The notes: a model not told the origin generated them from the letters alone. A stretch of DNA of 64,000 bases from an uncultured Flavobacteriaceae bacterium (GCA_947489085.1 CANLCJ010000001.1:145155-209154), one strand, 5' to 3'. Positions 50,970 through 60,123 are shown, counted from the stretch's first letter. Numbers and translations are program-made.

Positions 50970-52013
50970 ATGTACATTAAAAAGATACTTTGGGTAATAG
51001 CAATTTTGGGCTTGGCTGTAGTTGGCTTTTTTGCCTATTACATACACGGCGTAATGTTGGCGCCTAATACGAGTTTTAGTAATAATGAAGCTTATATTTT
51101 TATAGCACCAGAAGACGATTACAATGCGGTTAGAACCCTGTTGAAGCCTTTATTAAAAGATATTAATACGTTTGATGTTTTAGCTAAGCAAAAAAAATAT
51201 GTTTCGAACGTAAAGTCTGGAAAATATATTATTAAAAAGGGTATGAGTAACAACGATATTATCAACTCCATTAGAAGTCGAAATATAGCTGTTGCAGTGG
51301 CATTTAATAACCAAGGTTCTTTAGAGAAATTAGCAGGTCGTGTATCTAAACAACTAGAGTTAGATAGCTTGGAGCTGTTAAATGCAATGCAGGATACTAC
51401 ATTTTTAAGAGCAAATGGTTTTACTCCAGAAACTGCTTTAGGAATGTATTTGCCAAATACTTACCAGTGTTACTGGAATAGTAGTCCAGAAAAATTTAGA
51501 GCCAAAATGCTTAATGCCTATCACAACTTCTGGAATGCTACCAGAATGGCAAAAGCCAAAGCTATTAATTTGCTACCTAACGATGTTATTACTCTAGCAT
51601 CTATAGTTTACGAAGAATCTAAACAACCAACCGAACAACCTAGAATAGCAGGAGTTTATCTTAATAGATTACGTTTAGGTATTCCTCTTCAGGCAGATCC
51701 TACTTTAAAATTTGCGGCTTATAAATTACCAGAATACAGTAACACGGTTATAAAGCGTGTACTTAATAAGCATAAACTAATAAACTCGCCTTACAATACG
51801 TATTTGTATCAAGGTTTGCCTCCTGGGTTAATTACCATGCCAAATATTTCTGCTATAGAAGCTGTTTTAAATTACGAAAAACATAATTACATCTATTTTG
51901 CTGCAGATCCTAAGCGTATTGGATTTCATAAATTTGCAAAAACTTTAGCGCAACATAATGCAAATGCTAGAGGGTATCAAAACTATTTATCTTCTCAAGG
52001 CATTAGAAAATAA
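50970..52013 (+). CDS. mltG: Endolytic murein transglycosylase MltG
   Basis: 347 residues. One N-terminal membrane helix (about 5-27), a LysM-like/YceG domain (KSGKYIIKKGMSNNDII), and the catalytic region ITLASIVYEESKQ with the Glu of the family's ASIV-E-x-E-T block, LNRLRLGIPLQADPTLKF and SPYNTYLYQGLPPGLI. It cuts nascent glycan strands at the inner membrane and helps end strand synthesis. Its ATG follows the GNAT stop directly, and its stop overlaps the ATG of the DUF2279 gene by one base. Confidence 0.95.
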   Translation: MYIKKILWVIAILGLAVVGFFAYYIHGVMLAPNTSFSNNEAYIFIAPEDDYNAVRTLLKPLLKDINTFDVLAKQKKYVSNVKSGKYIIKKGMSNNDIINSIRSRNIAVAVAFNNQGSLEKLAGRVSKQLELDSLELLNAMQDTTFLRANGFTPETALGMYLPNTYQCYWNSSPEKFRAKMLNAYHNFWNATRMAKAKAINLLPNDVITLASIVYEESKQPTEQPRIAGVYLNRLRLGIPLQADPTLKFAAYKLPEYSNTVIKRVLNKHKLINSPYNTYLYQGLPPGLITMPNISAIEAVLNYEKHNYIYFAADPKRIGFHKFAKTLAQHNANARGYQNYLSSQGIRK

Positions 52014-52915
52014 TGCGCTGTACAACACTACATATTATATTGTTCTTATTTTGTGGTTTAAATTACGGGCAAAATAAATTTAATAGATTTTTAACGCCTA
52101 GCGATACACTACATACAAAACGGAGAAATGCCGTTGTAATAACAGAAACAGCAGGGATAGGAACGGCTCTGGTAGGTTTAAGTGCTTTTTGGTATTCTGA
52201 TTTCGAGCAGACTAAATTTCGAACGACCAATGATAATGCCCAGTGGTTGCAAATCGACAAAGCAGGCCACGCGTTTTCTGCGTATCAACTGGGGCGTTAT
52301 GGCGCAGATGTGTTAAAGTGGAGTGGTGTTAGCGAACGCGATCAAATTTTATACGGCGCAACATTGGGTTTTGGATTTTTAACAGCTATTGAAGTTTTGG
52401 ATGGTTTTTCAAGCGAGTGGGGCTTTTCTTGGGGAGATATTGCAGCAAATACATTTGGTACAGGACTGTACATATCGCAGCAATTACTCTGGAAATCGCA
52501 ACGTATAGCCTTAAAATTTAGTTTTACTACTACAGATTTTGCTGCACAGAACCCCGATCAATTAGGCGCTTCGTTTCAAGAACAGTTGTTAAAGGACTAC
52601 AATGGACAAACCTATTGGCTAAGTGTTAATTTAAAGTCTTTTTTTAAGCAAAGCCCTTTACCAAAATGGTTTAATTTGGCTTTAGGCTATGGTGGAGAAG
52701 GCTTGTTGTCTGGACTCCCAAGTACTAGTACCCAATTTATTAACGCGCCAGAACGTTACAGGCAGTACTATTTAAGTTTCGATATAGATCTGCAACGTAT
52801 ACCCACAAACTCTCCCTTTTTAAAGACTGTTTTTAATGTTTTTAACGCTATAAAAGTTCCATTTCCAGCGCTAGAATTTAGCAGAAATGGGCTTGTATTT
52901 CGTCCGTTGCGATAG
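52013..52915 (+). CDS. DUF2279 (YfiM-like) outer-envelope protein
   Basis: 300 residues with a signal peptide (about 1-19, ending NYGQ). The domain DUF2279 shows IDKAGHAFSAYQLGRYGAD, GATLGFGFLTAIEVLDGFSSEWGFSWGDIAAN; the His/Glu/Asp residues are conserved in the family. The last 130 residues look like beta strands and end in Arg rather than in a typical outer-membrane Phe. Function unknown; family members are periplasmic or outer-membrane proteins. Fourth gene of the dapF operon. Confidence 0.88.
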   Translation: MRCTTLHIILFLFCGLNYGQNKFNRFLTPSDTLHTKRRNAVVITETAGIGTALVGLSAFWYSDFEQTKFRTTNDNAQWLQIDKAGHAFSAYQLGRYGADVLKWSGVSERDQILYGATLGFGFLTAIEVLDGFSSEWGFSWGDIAANTFGTGLYISQQLLWKSQRIALKFSFTTTDFAAQNPDQLGASFQEQLLKDYNGQTYWLSVNLKSFFKQSPLPKWFNLALGYGGEGLLSGLPSTSTQFINAPERYRQYYLSFDIDLQRIPTNSPFLKTVFNVFNAIKVPFPALEFSRNGLVFRPLR

Positions 52916-52940
52916 TGAAAATTGCATTTAAGCGATTAAT

Positions 52941-52971
52941 TTTGACAGTATTTAAAAAATATCTAATTTTG
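52941..52971 (+). promoter_or_regulatory. Bacteroidota-type promoter of the SLT-fold gene
   Basis: TTTG (52941-52944), 19 nt, TAATTTTG (52964-52971): both boxes match the consensus. 58 bp before the ATG at 53030. The best promoter match in the window. Confidence 0.85.
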
Positions 52972-53029
52972 CACGCTCAAATTTTCAAGCATATTTACTA
53001 AGTATTTGTGTTGAAGAAATTTAAACATT

Positions 53030-53698
53030 ATGGTGAAATATATTGCAAGTATTCTAGTAGTAGCGCTTACAATATCAATACTATTGTCAAAGCCTGTTTC
53101 GGCAAATAACGAAACGCTAGATTTAAGTAGGTATTCAACCGATGGTTTAGTGTTGCATTACACGGTAAACCAAAACGCTAACATTACAGAAAATGTTAAA
53201 ACGTTAAACGAAGGATACGAAACGTATTCGCCTTATTTGGGGAAGTCGTTCGTAGGATTTAAAGAAGCATTAGCTTTTAGAGAGTCTGGAGGAAATTACG
53301 CCTCTGTTAACACTTATGGATATTTAGGAAAATATCAATTTGGAAAAGGCACTCTAAAGTTAATTGGAGTAAACGACTTAGATAAGTTTTTAAGCACGCC
53401 TAAGCTTCAAGAAAGAGCATTTATAGCAAATGCGCAGCGTAATAAGTGGATATTACGTAGAGACATTAACAGGTACGTTGGTAAGCGTATTAATAATGTT
53501 TTAGTTACAGAGTCTGGTATTTTAGCAGCAGCTCACCTAGCAGGTGCAGGAAGTGTTAAAAAATACCTTAGGAGTTATGGTTTAGATAACTTTGCAGATG
53601 GCTATGGAACAACAATAGCAAATTATATGGCACGTTTCTCAGGATACGATATGTCGTTTTTAAAGGCTAACAAGCGGGCAAAAGTAAGTACGCTTTAA
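53030..53698 (+). CDS. Secreted SLT/lysozyme-fold protein (putative peptidoglycan lytic enzyme)
   Basis: 222 residues. Signal peptide about 1-25 (ending SANN). The domain from about 80 has KEALAFRESGGNYASVN, with the Glu in FRESGG at the position of the catalytic acid of goose-type lysozyme and lytic transglycosylases, followed by YGYLGKYQFGKGTL and ESGILAAAHLAGAGSVKKYL, also typical of the fold. It probably cleaves peptidoglycan glycan strands in the periplasm. Flavobacterial relatives are often labelled peptidoglycan-binding LysM protein, although no LysM is seen. It ends 4 bp from the convergent RsmI-like gene with no terminator between. Confidence 0.85.
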   Translation: MVKYIASILVVALTISILLSKPVSANNETLDLSRYSTDGLVLHYTVNQNANITENVKTLNEGYETYSPYLGKSFVGFKEALAFRESGGNYASVNTYGYLGKYQFGKGTLKLIGVNDLDKFLSTPKLQERAFIANAQRNKWILRRDINRYVGKRINNVLVTESGILAAAHLAGAGSVKKYLRSYGLDNFADGYGTTIANYMARFSGYDMSFLKANKRAKVSTL

Positions 53699-53702
53699 AT
53701 TA

Positions 53703-54419
53703 TTAGCTTTTATGAATAATAAAAATGGTAGGTCTTTTATGTAGATCTACCTTTTTTTTATGCCATAGTTGGGCAGGTAAAGTTTTTATATACTCTGTGG
53801 GCAGGGTAATATCGCAAGCCACGCAGACATTAGTATCTGGTGTTACTGTTTTACAAATGTCCTCTAGCATTTTATTATTTCTGTAAGGGGTCTCTATAAA
53901 AATTTGAGATTGATTGTGTTCATAAGAAATGCGCTCTAAGCGTTTAATTTCTTTTTTACGTTCGCCTTTATCTATGGGTAAATAGCCATTAAACGTAAAG
54001 CTTTGCCCGTTTAAGCCAGAACTCATAATAGCCAATAAAATAGATGATGGGCCAACCAAAGGCACGACTTGAATGTCTTTTTCGTGCGCTAGTTTAACCA
54101 CATCTGCGCCGGGGTCTGCAACCCCAGGACAACCAGCCTCAGAAATTAAACCGATATCAAAACCTCTCTCGCAAGGTTCTAAAAACTCAGGCAACTCGAT
54201 AGGTTGTGTAAATTTGTTAAGGAGAAATAACTGCAAATTGGGTTGCGATTTTTTAGGACTGATTTTCTTTATAAAACGCCGTGCTGTTTTTTCATTTTCA
54301 ACAATAAAAGTATTTGTGTTCTCAATAGTTTTTTTTACCGAAATGGGCAATACCTCTAAGGGTGCATTGTCGCCAAGTGTTGTAGGTATTAGAAATAGTT
54401 TACCTTTAGATGTGTTCAT
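53703..54419 (-). CDS. RsmI-like SAM-dependent methyltransferase (tetrapyrrole methylase fold)
   Basis: 238 residues. Tetrapyrrole methylase (TP_methylase) fold with FLIPTTLGDNAPLEVLP at the start, FIVENEKTARRFI, DIGLISEAGCPGVADPG and VVPLVGPSSILLAIMSSG. These are the marks of RsmI, the enzyme that methylates the ribose of C1402 in 16S rRNA; the Bacteroidota have this second, diverged short type, for which the activity is inferred only. IETPYRN is retained. Monocistronic; start ATG at 54419. Confidence 0.88.
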   Translation of the reverse strand: MNTSKGKLFLIPTTLGDNAPLEVLPISVKKTIENTNTFIVENEKTARRFIKKISPKKSQPNLQLFLLNKFTQPIELPEFLEPCERGFDIGLISEAGCPGVADPGADVVKLAHEKDIQVVPLVGPSSILLAIMSSGLNGQSFTFNGYLPIDKGERKKEIKRLERISYEHNQSQIFIETPYRNNKMLEDICKTVTPDTNVCVACDITLPTEYIKTLPAQLWHKKKVDLHKRPTIFIIHKS

Positions 54420-54547
54420 AGATTACGTGTAATAATAGCTTTTTTACAGCAAGTAAAAAATATTAAAATAAAATAATGTAACAGTGTGAGGGAAAGTTCT
54501 GCGAGTAATATAATAAAACTTTAGCAAATAGGTGTAATAACCTTAGT

Positions 54548-55006
54548 TTAAAATAGTTCTTTCAATATACTAGTGCAGGCTTTGTCTAACATTTGGTATA
54601 CGTCTTCAAAACCTTGATCTCCCCCGTAATAAGGGTCTGGCACACTCAAATTTTCATCTTGAACAATAGTATTTAAAATAAGTTTTACTTTAGAGCGGTC
54701 TTTATCTGTACGCGCTAAACTGATAATATTTTTAAAGTTAGAGGTGTCCATGGCATAGATAACATCAAACGCATCAAAATCGGTTACTTTAAACTGTCTG
54801 GCTTTTAAGTGAGAGATATCGATACCATATTTATTAGCAACGGCTATAGAGCGTAAATCTGGAGATTTTCCTATGTGATAAGCTGCTGTGCCAGCAGAAT
54901 CTACTTTTATAGTACTGGTGTTACTTTGTAGCTTAGCTCTTAAAATGCCTTCGGCTAATGGCGAACGACAAATATTGCCTAAGCATACCATTAGAATTCT
55001 AGTCAT
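54548..55006 (-). CDS. Low-molecular-weight protein tyrosine phosphatase
   Basis: 152 residues. The P loop VCLGNICRSPLAEG carries the catalytic Cys8 and Arg14 (Cx5R), and the general acid Asp lies in SVPDPYYGG. DSAGT and AMDTSNFKNI are further conserved. It removes phosphate from tyrosine residues; targets in flavobacteria include exopolysaccharide kinases but none is near. The gene is 12 bp behind dnaA on the same strand and may be cotranscribed. Confidence 0.95.
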   Translation of the reverse strand: MTRILMVCLGNICRSPLAEGILRAKLQSNTSTIKVDSAGTAAYHIGKSPDLRSIAVANKYGIDISHLKARQFKVTDFDAFDVIYAMDTSNFKNIISLARTDKDRSKVKLILNTIVQDENLSVPDPYYGGDQGFEDVYQMLDKACTSILKELF

Positions 55007-55018
55007 TTTTTTACAGGT

Positions 55019-56446
55019 TTATACAGAAAGTTTTTTTGTAATATCTTCTACATACTTTCTAAATTGCTTATCTGTAGATGATAAATTGTTTACAGTTTTG
55101 CATGCATGAAGTACAGTAGCATGGTCGCGCTTTCCAATTTGAGACCCTATACTTGCTAGAGACGCTTTTGTCATTTTTTTAGCAAAAAACATGGCCAGTT
55201 GTCTTGCTTGTACAATGTGGCGTTTACGGGTTTTAGATTGTAGTGTATCTACATCCATTTGGAAATAGTCGGACACTACTTTTTGAATGTAATCTATAGA
55301 AACCTCACGTTTGGTATTTTTAACAAATTTTTCTACAATTTGCTTGGCCAAATCTATAGTTATTTCTTTTTTATTGAACGAAGATTGTGCGATTAAAGAA
55401 ATAATGGCGCCTTCGAGCTCGCGAACATTAGTTTTAATGTTTTTTGCCACGTACTCAACAATATCATCAGGCATAACAACACCATCTCGATACAATTTAT
55501 TTTTTAATATGGAAACCCTTGTTTCAAAATCAGGATGCTGTAATTCTGCAGAAAGCCCCCATTTAAATCGAGATAGCAAGCGTTGTTCGATGTCTTGCAT
55601 ATCTACAGGCGCTTTATCACTTGTTAAAATAACCTGCTTACCGTTTTGGTGTAAATGGTTAAAAATATGGAAGAATACATCTTGTGTTCCAGATTTTCCT
55701 GATAAGAATTGAACATCATCAATAATAAGCACATCTATAATTTGATAGAAATGTATAAAATCGTTTCTGTTGTTCTTTTTAACAGAGTCTATATATTGCT
55801 GTGTAAATTTTTCAGCAGAAATATAAAGCACTGTTTTCTCTGGATATTTGTCTTTAATGTCTACGCCAATAGCATGCGCTAAATGTGTTTTACCTAGCCC
55901 TACACCACCAAATACCAAAAGTGGATTAAAAGAGGTGCCTCCTGGTTTTGCTGCTACCGCTAAACCTGCACTTCTAGCCAAACGGTTAGAATCGCCTTCT
56001 AAAAAATTTTCGAAACTGTAATTAGGGTTAAGTTGAGATTCTATTTTAACATTTCGTATTCCAGGAATTACAAAAGGGTTTTTTAATTCTGGACTTTTAT
56101 TGTTTAATGGAATATCTACTTCTTGTGCTTTAACGTTTGTTCTGTTAGCACTAGGGATTTTTTCTGTAAACGGTTGTTTGTTGCCATAAGTGTTTTCCAT
56201 TTTAATAATGTAAACCAGCTTGGCATGCTCTCCTAATTCTTTAGTTAAAGACACTTTAAGAATTTTAACATAATGCTCTTCAAGCCATTCGTAGAAAAAT
56301 TTACTAGGGACTTGTATGCTTAGTGCGTTATCTTGAAGTTTAACTGCAACAATAGGTTCAAACCATGTTTTGTAAGCTTGCGGTTGGATATTATCCTTTA
56401 TAAAGTTAAGACAGTTATTCCAGACCGATTGCGCAGTTGTTGCCAT
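55019..56446 (-). CDS. dnaA: Chromosomal replication initiator protein DnaA
   Basis: 475 residues. Domain I (about 1-90: WNNCLNFIKDNIQPQAYKTW), a short linker, AAA+ domain III with Walker A GGVGLGKTHLAH, Walker B LIIDDVQFLSGK and the sensor ILTSDKAP, and domain IV with the DNA-binding signature GKRDHATVLHACKTV. It binds DnaA boxes and melts oriC. I saw no TTATCCACA-like boxes in the 200 bp before it, so the origin may lie elsewhere. dnaN is not adjacent. Confidence 0.98.
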   Translation of the reverse strand: MATTAQSVWNNCLNFIKDNIQPQAYKTWFEPIVAVKLQDNALSIQVPSKFFYEWLEEHYVKILKVSLTKELGEHAKLVYIIKMENTYGNKQPFTEKIPSANRTNVKAQEVDIPLNNKSPELKNPFVIPGIRNVKIESQLNPNYSFENFLEGDSNRLARSAGLAVAAKPGGTSFNPLLVFGGVGLGKTHLAHAIGVDIKDKYPEKTVLYISAEKFTQQYIDSVKKNNRNDFIHFYQIIDVLIIDDVQFLSGKSGTQDVFFHIFNHLHQNGKQVILTSDKAPVDMQDIEQRLLSRFKWGLSAELQHPDFETRVSILKNKLYRDGVVMPDDIVEYVAKNIKTNVRELEGAIISLIAQSSFNKKEITIDLAKQIVEKFVKNTKREVSIDYIQKVVSDYFQMDVDTLQSKTRKRHIVQARQLAMFFAKKMTKASLASIGSQIGKRDHATVLHACKTVNNLSSTDKQFRKYVEDITKKLSV

Positions 56447-56609
56447 TTAGTTGAATTATTGTTAGCTTAATATATGTAAAGTTGCATTGATTTGACTTAG
56501 AGAGATACAACTTAGTTCCTCATTAAATCCTGGGCAAATATGTGAACAAAATTCTTAAAAAAAAAATGAAAAACTATTGAATTTCTGGAATTTTTTCGTC
56601 ATGTTTAAA

Positions 56610-56617
56610 TACATTTG
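56610..56617 (+). promoter_or_regulatory. -7 box of the thioesterase gene
   Basis: TACATTTG, a full TAnnTTTG match 30 bp before the ATG at 56648. It overlaps the in-frame TTG at 56615 and so argues that translation starts at 56648. Confidence 0.5.
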
Positions 56618-56647
56618 AAAACTACAAAAAAATATCGAGATATTATT

Positions 56648-57049
56648 ATGAAATTCGACGAAATACAGATTAGAGTGCGATATGGGGAGACAGATCAAAT
56701 GGGAGTAGTGTATCACGGCAATTACCCATTATATCTAGAGATGGGGCGTATTGAGTGGTTGCGTAAACTAGGCATTTCGTATCGAAAAATGGAAGAAGAA
56801 GGTATTATGTTACCAGTAGTAGCTTTGCAGGTAAATTACAAAAAATCTATAGGTTACGACGATGTTATTACTGTAAAAACAATATTAAAAAATCGACCAA
56901 CTGCAAAGATTGAATTTGAGTACGAAATTACTAATGAAAAAGGAGAAATTTTAACAACAGCAAATACTACGTTAGTGTTTTTAAGTAAAAAAACAAATCG
57001 GCCTATAAAAGCACCACAATACGTTATGGATAGTATTTATAAAAATTAA
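56648..57049 (+). CDS. Acyl-CoA thioesterase, YbgC/4HBT type hot-dog protein
   Basis: 133 residues from the ATG at 56648 (MKFDEIQIRVRYGETDQMGV); an in-frame TTG at 56615 would add 11 basic residues but lies inside the -7 box. The catalytic Asp is in YGETDQMGVVYHGNY, the signature of 4-hydroxybenzoyl-CoA thioesterase-like proteins, and PRPTAKIEF-like NRPTAKIEFEYEI follows. It hydrolyses acyl-CoA thioesters; YbgC homologues are linked to phospholipid metabolism and the Tol-Pal system. The stop region overlaps the convergent YigZ gene by 4 bp. Confidence 0.92.
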   Translation: MKFDEIQIRVRYGETDQMGVVYHGNYPLYLEMGRIEWLRKLGISYRKMEEEGIMLPVVALQVNYKKSIGYDDVITVKTILKNRPTAKIEFEYEITNEKGEILTTANTTLVFLSKKTNRPIKAPQYVMDSIYKN

Positions 57050-57651
57050 TTTGTAGTTGTTATCTGTACGCCATAAATAGCACTGAACGCATTAAAAACA
57101 GATGTGGCATTATTTTTCCTTGTAGAAACAACTACAGTGCAATTTAATTCCAGATGTTGAGATATAATATTTAAGTTAAGCGTTTTAACGAGTCGCATAA
57201 CCTTATTCATCGTTTTATATTCGAATACAATGGTATATAAAACGTTTATGGTTTTTTCTACAATAGTACTCGCTTCTAAAGTTAATTTTGCGGTAGTTTT
57301 ATAGGCTTGAATTAAGCCACCAACTCCTAATTTAACACCTCCAAAATAACGCACGATAACAATTAGAGTATTGGTAACATCGAATGCCTGTAGTTGTCCA
57401 TATATAGGCATTCCTGCAGAGTTACTAGGCTCACCATCATCATTAACTCTAAATGTTTTTGTGTTAGTACCTAGTTGGTATGCATAGCACCAGTGCCTTG
57501 CAGTATGGTGTTTGCCTTTAATAGCAGCTAAATGTTGTTTAATTTCGGTTTCGTTAGTTGTAAAAAAAGCGTAACCATAAAATTTGCTGCTTTTCTCCTT
57601 AAAAAGTATGGGGGTTTGTAATGTTTCGATTGTGTTGTAAGTATCTTTCAC
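57046..57651 (-). CDS. YigZ/IMPACT family protein
   Basis: 201 residues with the UPF0029 domain: KSSKFYGYAFF, GKHHTARHWCYAYQLG, DDGEPSNSAGMPIYGQL and VRYFGGVKLGVGGLIQAY. The second half is a ferredoxin-like domain (DUF1949) with TYEYKT-like EYKTMNKVMRLVKTL. The eukaryotic IMPACT binds GCN1; the bacterial role is not known and a translation link is assumed. Last gene of the five-gene minus-strand unit from 60587; 6 bp after the DMT gene, and overlapping the thioesterase gene tail to tail. Confidence 0.92.
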   Translation of the reverse strand: MKDTYNTIETLQTPILFKEKSSKFYGYAFFTTNETEIKQHLAAIKGKHHTARHWCYAYQLGTNTKTFRVNDDGEPSNSAGMPIYGQLQAFDVTNTLIVIVRYFGGVKLGVGGLIQAYKTTAKLTLEASTIVEKTINVLYTIVFEYKTMNKVMRLVKTLNLNIISQHLELNCTVVVSTRKNNATSVFNAFSAIYGVQITTTN

Positions 57652-57657
57652 AAAGAA

Positions 57658-58518
57658 TTATGCTAAAGTAATTAGTAGTATAGAAATTATAGCAGTAACA
57701 ATGCCTATCCAATTCTTTACGCCTAATTGTTCTTTAAAAAAAAGCAAACCCACTAAAGTGGATAGAGTAACAATAGAAACATTATTTATTGTGAACAATG
57801 TAGAACTTTCTAAGCCCTTGTATTGCAATGCTTTTAGCAGTAGATATATGGAATAGTAATTTATAACCCCAAGTATTATGCCTCCACCAACGGTTTTAAA
57901 TTCAATGTTAACTTTAGTTTTAAAAGCCTGTATAAGAATAAAAACAGCTCCTAAAATACCTGCAATAAAAAATATAGAGGCCGAAAATATAGGAATATCT
58001 GCTTTTGCAACATAAGTGGTTTCTAAATATTTTAATGTTGTATCTAACAGACCAGAACCAAAAAATAAAATAATAGGAAGCCAAATACTATTGGTATTTC
58101 GAGAGGTATTTTGTTTTTGAGATGTAAGGTAAACAGCTATTAAAGCGAGCAATATGCCAAAGCCTTTTAAAACGTTTAATTGCTCTTTATAAACATACAA
58201 ACCAAAAATAATAGGAATAACCACACTCATTTTACTAGCTACAGAAACAACGGAAAGGCCATTGCGTTGCGCTGTTAAAGCCATAACGTTAAAGAGCGAA
58301 ATAAATAATATGCCCAGAAAAGCAGCACCTAAAAACCATTTTGTTTCGATTATAGTAGTAATGCTTACAGTTCCAGAATAATTCAATAACCCTGTAAAAC
58401 CAGCAATAAAATAATTGATAACTATAGCTTGCAGCGTATGAATTTTGTATTTTGTAAAAAGATTAAAGATTACAAAAATTAAGGTAGAAGCTATAATGCT
58501 AGAAATAAGAAAAATCAA
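57658..58518 (-). CDS. EamA/DMT-superfamily transporter
   Basis: 286 residues, ten membrane helices. Start MIFLISSIIASTLIFVIFN; the first repeat holds GLSVVSVASKMSVVIPIIFG and the second ESSTLFTINNVSIVTLSTLVGLLFFKE, the typical EamA re-entry pattern. Probably an inner-membrane exporter or uptake carrier for a small metabolite. Overlaps the HAD gene by 4 bp (58515-58518) and is followed by yigZ after 6 bp, so it is part of the ribD operon; a role linked to flavins is possible but not shown. Confidence 0.9.
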   Translation of the reverse strand: MIFLISSIIASTLIFVIFNLFTKYKIHTLQAIVINYFIAGFTGLLNYSGTVSITTIIETKWFLGAAFLGILFISLFNVMALTAQRNGLSVVSVASKMSVVIPIIFGLYVYKEQLNVLKGFGILLALIAVYLTSQKQNTSRNTNSIWLPIILFFGSGLLDTTLKYLETTYVAKADIPIFSASIFFIAGILGAVFILIQAFKTKVNIEFKTVGGGIILGVINYYSIYLLLKALQYKGLESSTLFTINNVSIVTLSTLVGLLFFKEQLGVKNWIGIVTAIISILLITLA

Positions 58519-59126
58519 AACAGGAGCGCTTTTACCGTAAATAAATCAGCAACATCTTCTTTATAGGGCGTAATATGCCAGGTTTTTATGTTTAACCGCT
58601 TGGCAGTAGCAATGTTATCGCTATTATCGTCTACAAATAAACATGTTTCTGGCTTTAAATGGTGAGTGCTTAACACAAATTGAAAAATAGCTTCATTAGG
58701 TTTTCTTAGCTTAATTTCATGAGACAAGTAAAAGGCATCAAAACACGCTTTAAACGCATTGTAAAAAGGGACGTGTTGTTTTATCCAATGGATGTGTAGC
58801 GTATTTGTATTGCTCAACAAAATGAGTTTGTATTTGCCTGTGGCTTTAAGTTGTTGCAAAAACTCCAAACGGTGTTTGGGAAATGTTTTTAAAATTAAGT
58901 TCCACAGCTTTATAAAAGCGTCTCTGTTTAAGTTTTTAAATGTAGAGGTGTAATGTAAAATAAATGCATCAGTAGAAATAGCCCCCACTTCGTAAGCTTC
59001 ATTTATCTTAACAGTAGCAGGCGGTAAATTTTCTACACCTAAATCTTTTAAGGTTGTTTTGAGACCCTCCTCTAAGTCCAAATCAATAAATACGTTGCCA
59101 AAATCGAATATTAGTGTATCAATCAT
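58515..59126 (-). CDS. HAD-superfamily phosphatase (YihX-like)
   Basis: 203 residues. Motif I IFDFGNVFIDLD begins with the nucleophile Asp; the residue two on is Gly, as in YihX (FDLGNV). Motif II LLSNTN, motif III Lys in KLRKPNEAIF, motif IV FVDDNSDNI are all present, with a cap between motifs I and II (HAD-IA). It removes phosphate from a small substrate. Its place 8 bp inside the ribD end suggests it may supply the unassigned phosphatase that acts on the RibD product (5-amino-6-ribitylamino-uracil phosphate); this is inference from position only. Confidence 0.9.
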   Translation of the reverse strand: MIDTLIFDFGNVFIDLDLEEGLKTTLKDLGVENLPPATVKINEAYEVGAISTDAFILHYTSTFKNLNRDAFIKLWNLILKTFPKHRLEFLQQLKATGKYKLILLSNTNTLHIHWIKQHVPFYNAFKACFDAFYLSHEIKLRKPNEAIFQFVLSTHHLKPETCLFVDDNSDNIATAKRLNIKTWHITPYKEDVADLFTVKALLF

Positions 59127-60123
59127 TTTTATAAATTTTTAAGACATCTGTTTTTATGTGTCTTATTGATTCTGGTTTAAAAGGAAAAACAGGAGCTTTA
59201 ACACCATCTTCAAAATACGTGTTGCCCACAAATACACGCGCCTCATCCCATACACCTTCATCTATAAAAGTTTGTAGCGTCTTTGTGCCGCCTTCTATAA
59301 TAACAGAGGTGATATTGCTTTTGTAAAGCAATGCGCTTACTTGTTCAGCTACAAGGGCTTCAAAATCAATAAGGGTGTTATCTATAATTTTAGTTTTAGC
59401 CTCATTATTAAAAACAGCAGCTGTTTTAGGCAATTTGTTAGAGCGGTCCAGTACTATACGTGTAGGGTGTTGCCCCGTCCAATCTCTAACTGTAAGGCTA
59501 GGGTTGTCTTCTCTAACGGTATTTGTACCTACCAGTATGCTTTGTTCTTCCATGCGCCATTTGTGTACCAGTTGTCTTGAATACGAATTGGTAATCCAAA
59601 CAGGTGCTTTTTTAGTTTTGGTTTTTGGAGCAATATAACCATTGGCGGTCTCTGCCCATTTTAAAATGATGTATGGTCGTTTTTTGTTATGGAACGTAAA
59701 AAAACGCTTGTGTAGTTGTTTACATTTATCTTCTAAAACACCTACATGTACATTAACTCCTGCGGCTTTTAATTTTTGTATGCCTTTACCAGCTACTTGT
59801 ATATTATCGTCAATACAACCAATAACTACATTAGGGATTTTACGGGCAATAATTAAATCGCTACATGGAGGTGTTTTACCATAGTGGGAGCAAGGCTCTA
59901 GAGTAACGTAAATTGTTGCTTTTTTTAGCAAAGCGCTATCTTTTACGGCTGTTATGGCATTAACTTCGGCATGGTTACCACCATAGGCGCTCGTGTAGCC
60001 TTCGCTTATAATTTTACCATTAACAACAATAACACAACCAACCATGGGGTTAGGTCTGGTTGAGCCTAAGCCATTTTTTGCAATAGCAAGGCAGCGTTCC
60101 ATATAATGTTCGTGAGTAAGCAA
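59119..60123 (-). CDS. ribD: Bifunctional riboflavin deaminase/reductase
   Basis: 334 residues. N-terminal cytidine-deaminase-like zinc domain: GGNHAEVNAI (His-Ala-Glu) and EPCSHYGKTPPCSD (two Cys), with NGLGSTRPNPMVGCVIV before. C-terminal reductase domain with WITNSYSRQLVHKWRMEEQS, ILVGTNTVREDNPSLTVR and VIIEGGTKTLQTF. It deaminates the pyrimidine ring and reduces the ribosyl side chain with NADPH in riboflavin synthesis. It lies 2 bp behind the LEA14-like gene and overlaps the HAD gene by 8 bp. Confidence 0.96.
   Translation of the reverse strand: MLTHEHYMERCLAIAKNGLGSTRPNPMVGCVIVVNGKIISEGYTSAYGGNHAEVNAITAVKDSALLKKATIYVTLEPCSHYGKTPPCSDLIIARKIPNVVIGCIDDNIQVAGKGIQKLKAAGVNVHVGVLEDKCKQLHKRFFTFHNKKRPYIILKWAETANGYIAPKTKTKKAPVWITNSYSRQLVHKWRMEEQSILVGTNTVREDNPSLTVRDWTGQHPTRIVLDRSNKLPKTAAVFNNEAKTKIIDNTLIDFEALVAEQVSALLYKSNITSVIIEGGTKTLQTFIDEGVWDEARVFVGNTYFEDGVKAPVFPFKPESIRHIKTDVLKIYKND

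Noticed and set aside
56447..56647. oriC next to dnaA
   Set aside because: No DnaA boxes or AT-rich 13-mers in order; only one weak ATGTGAACA-like match.
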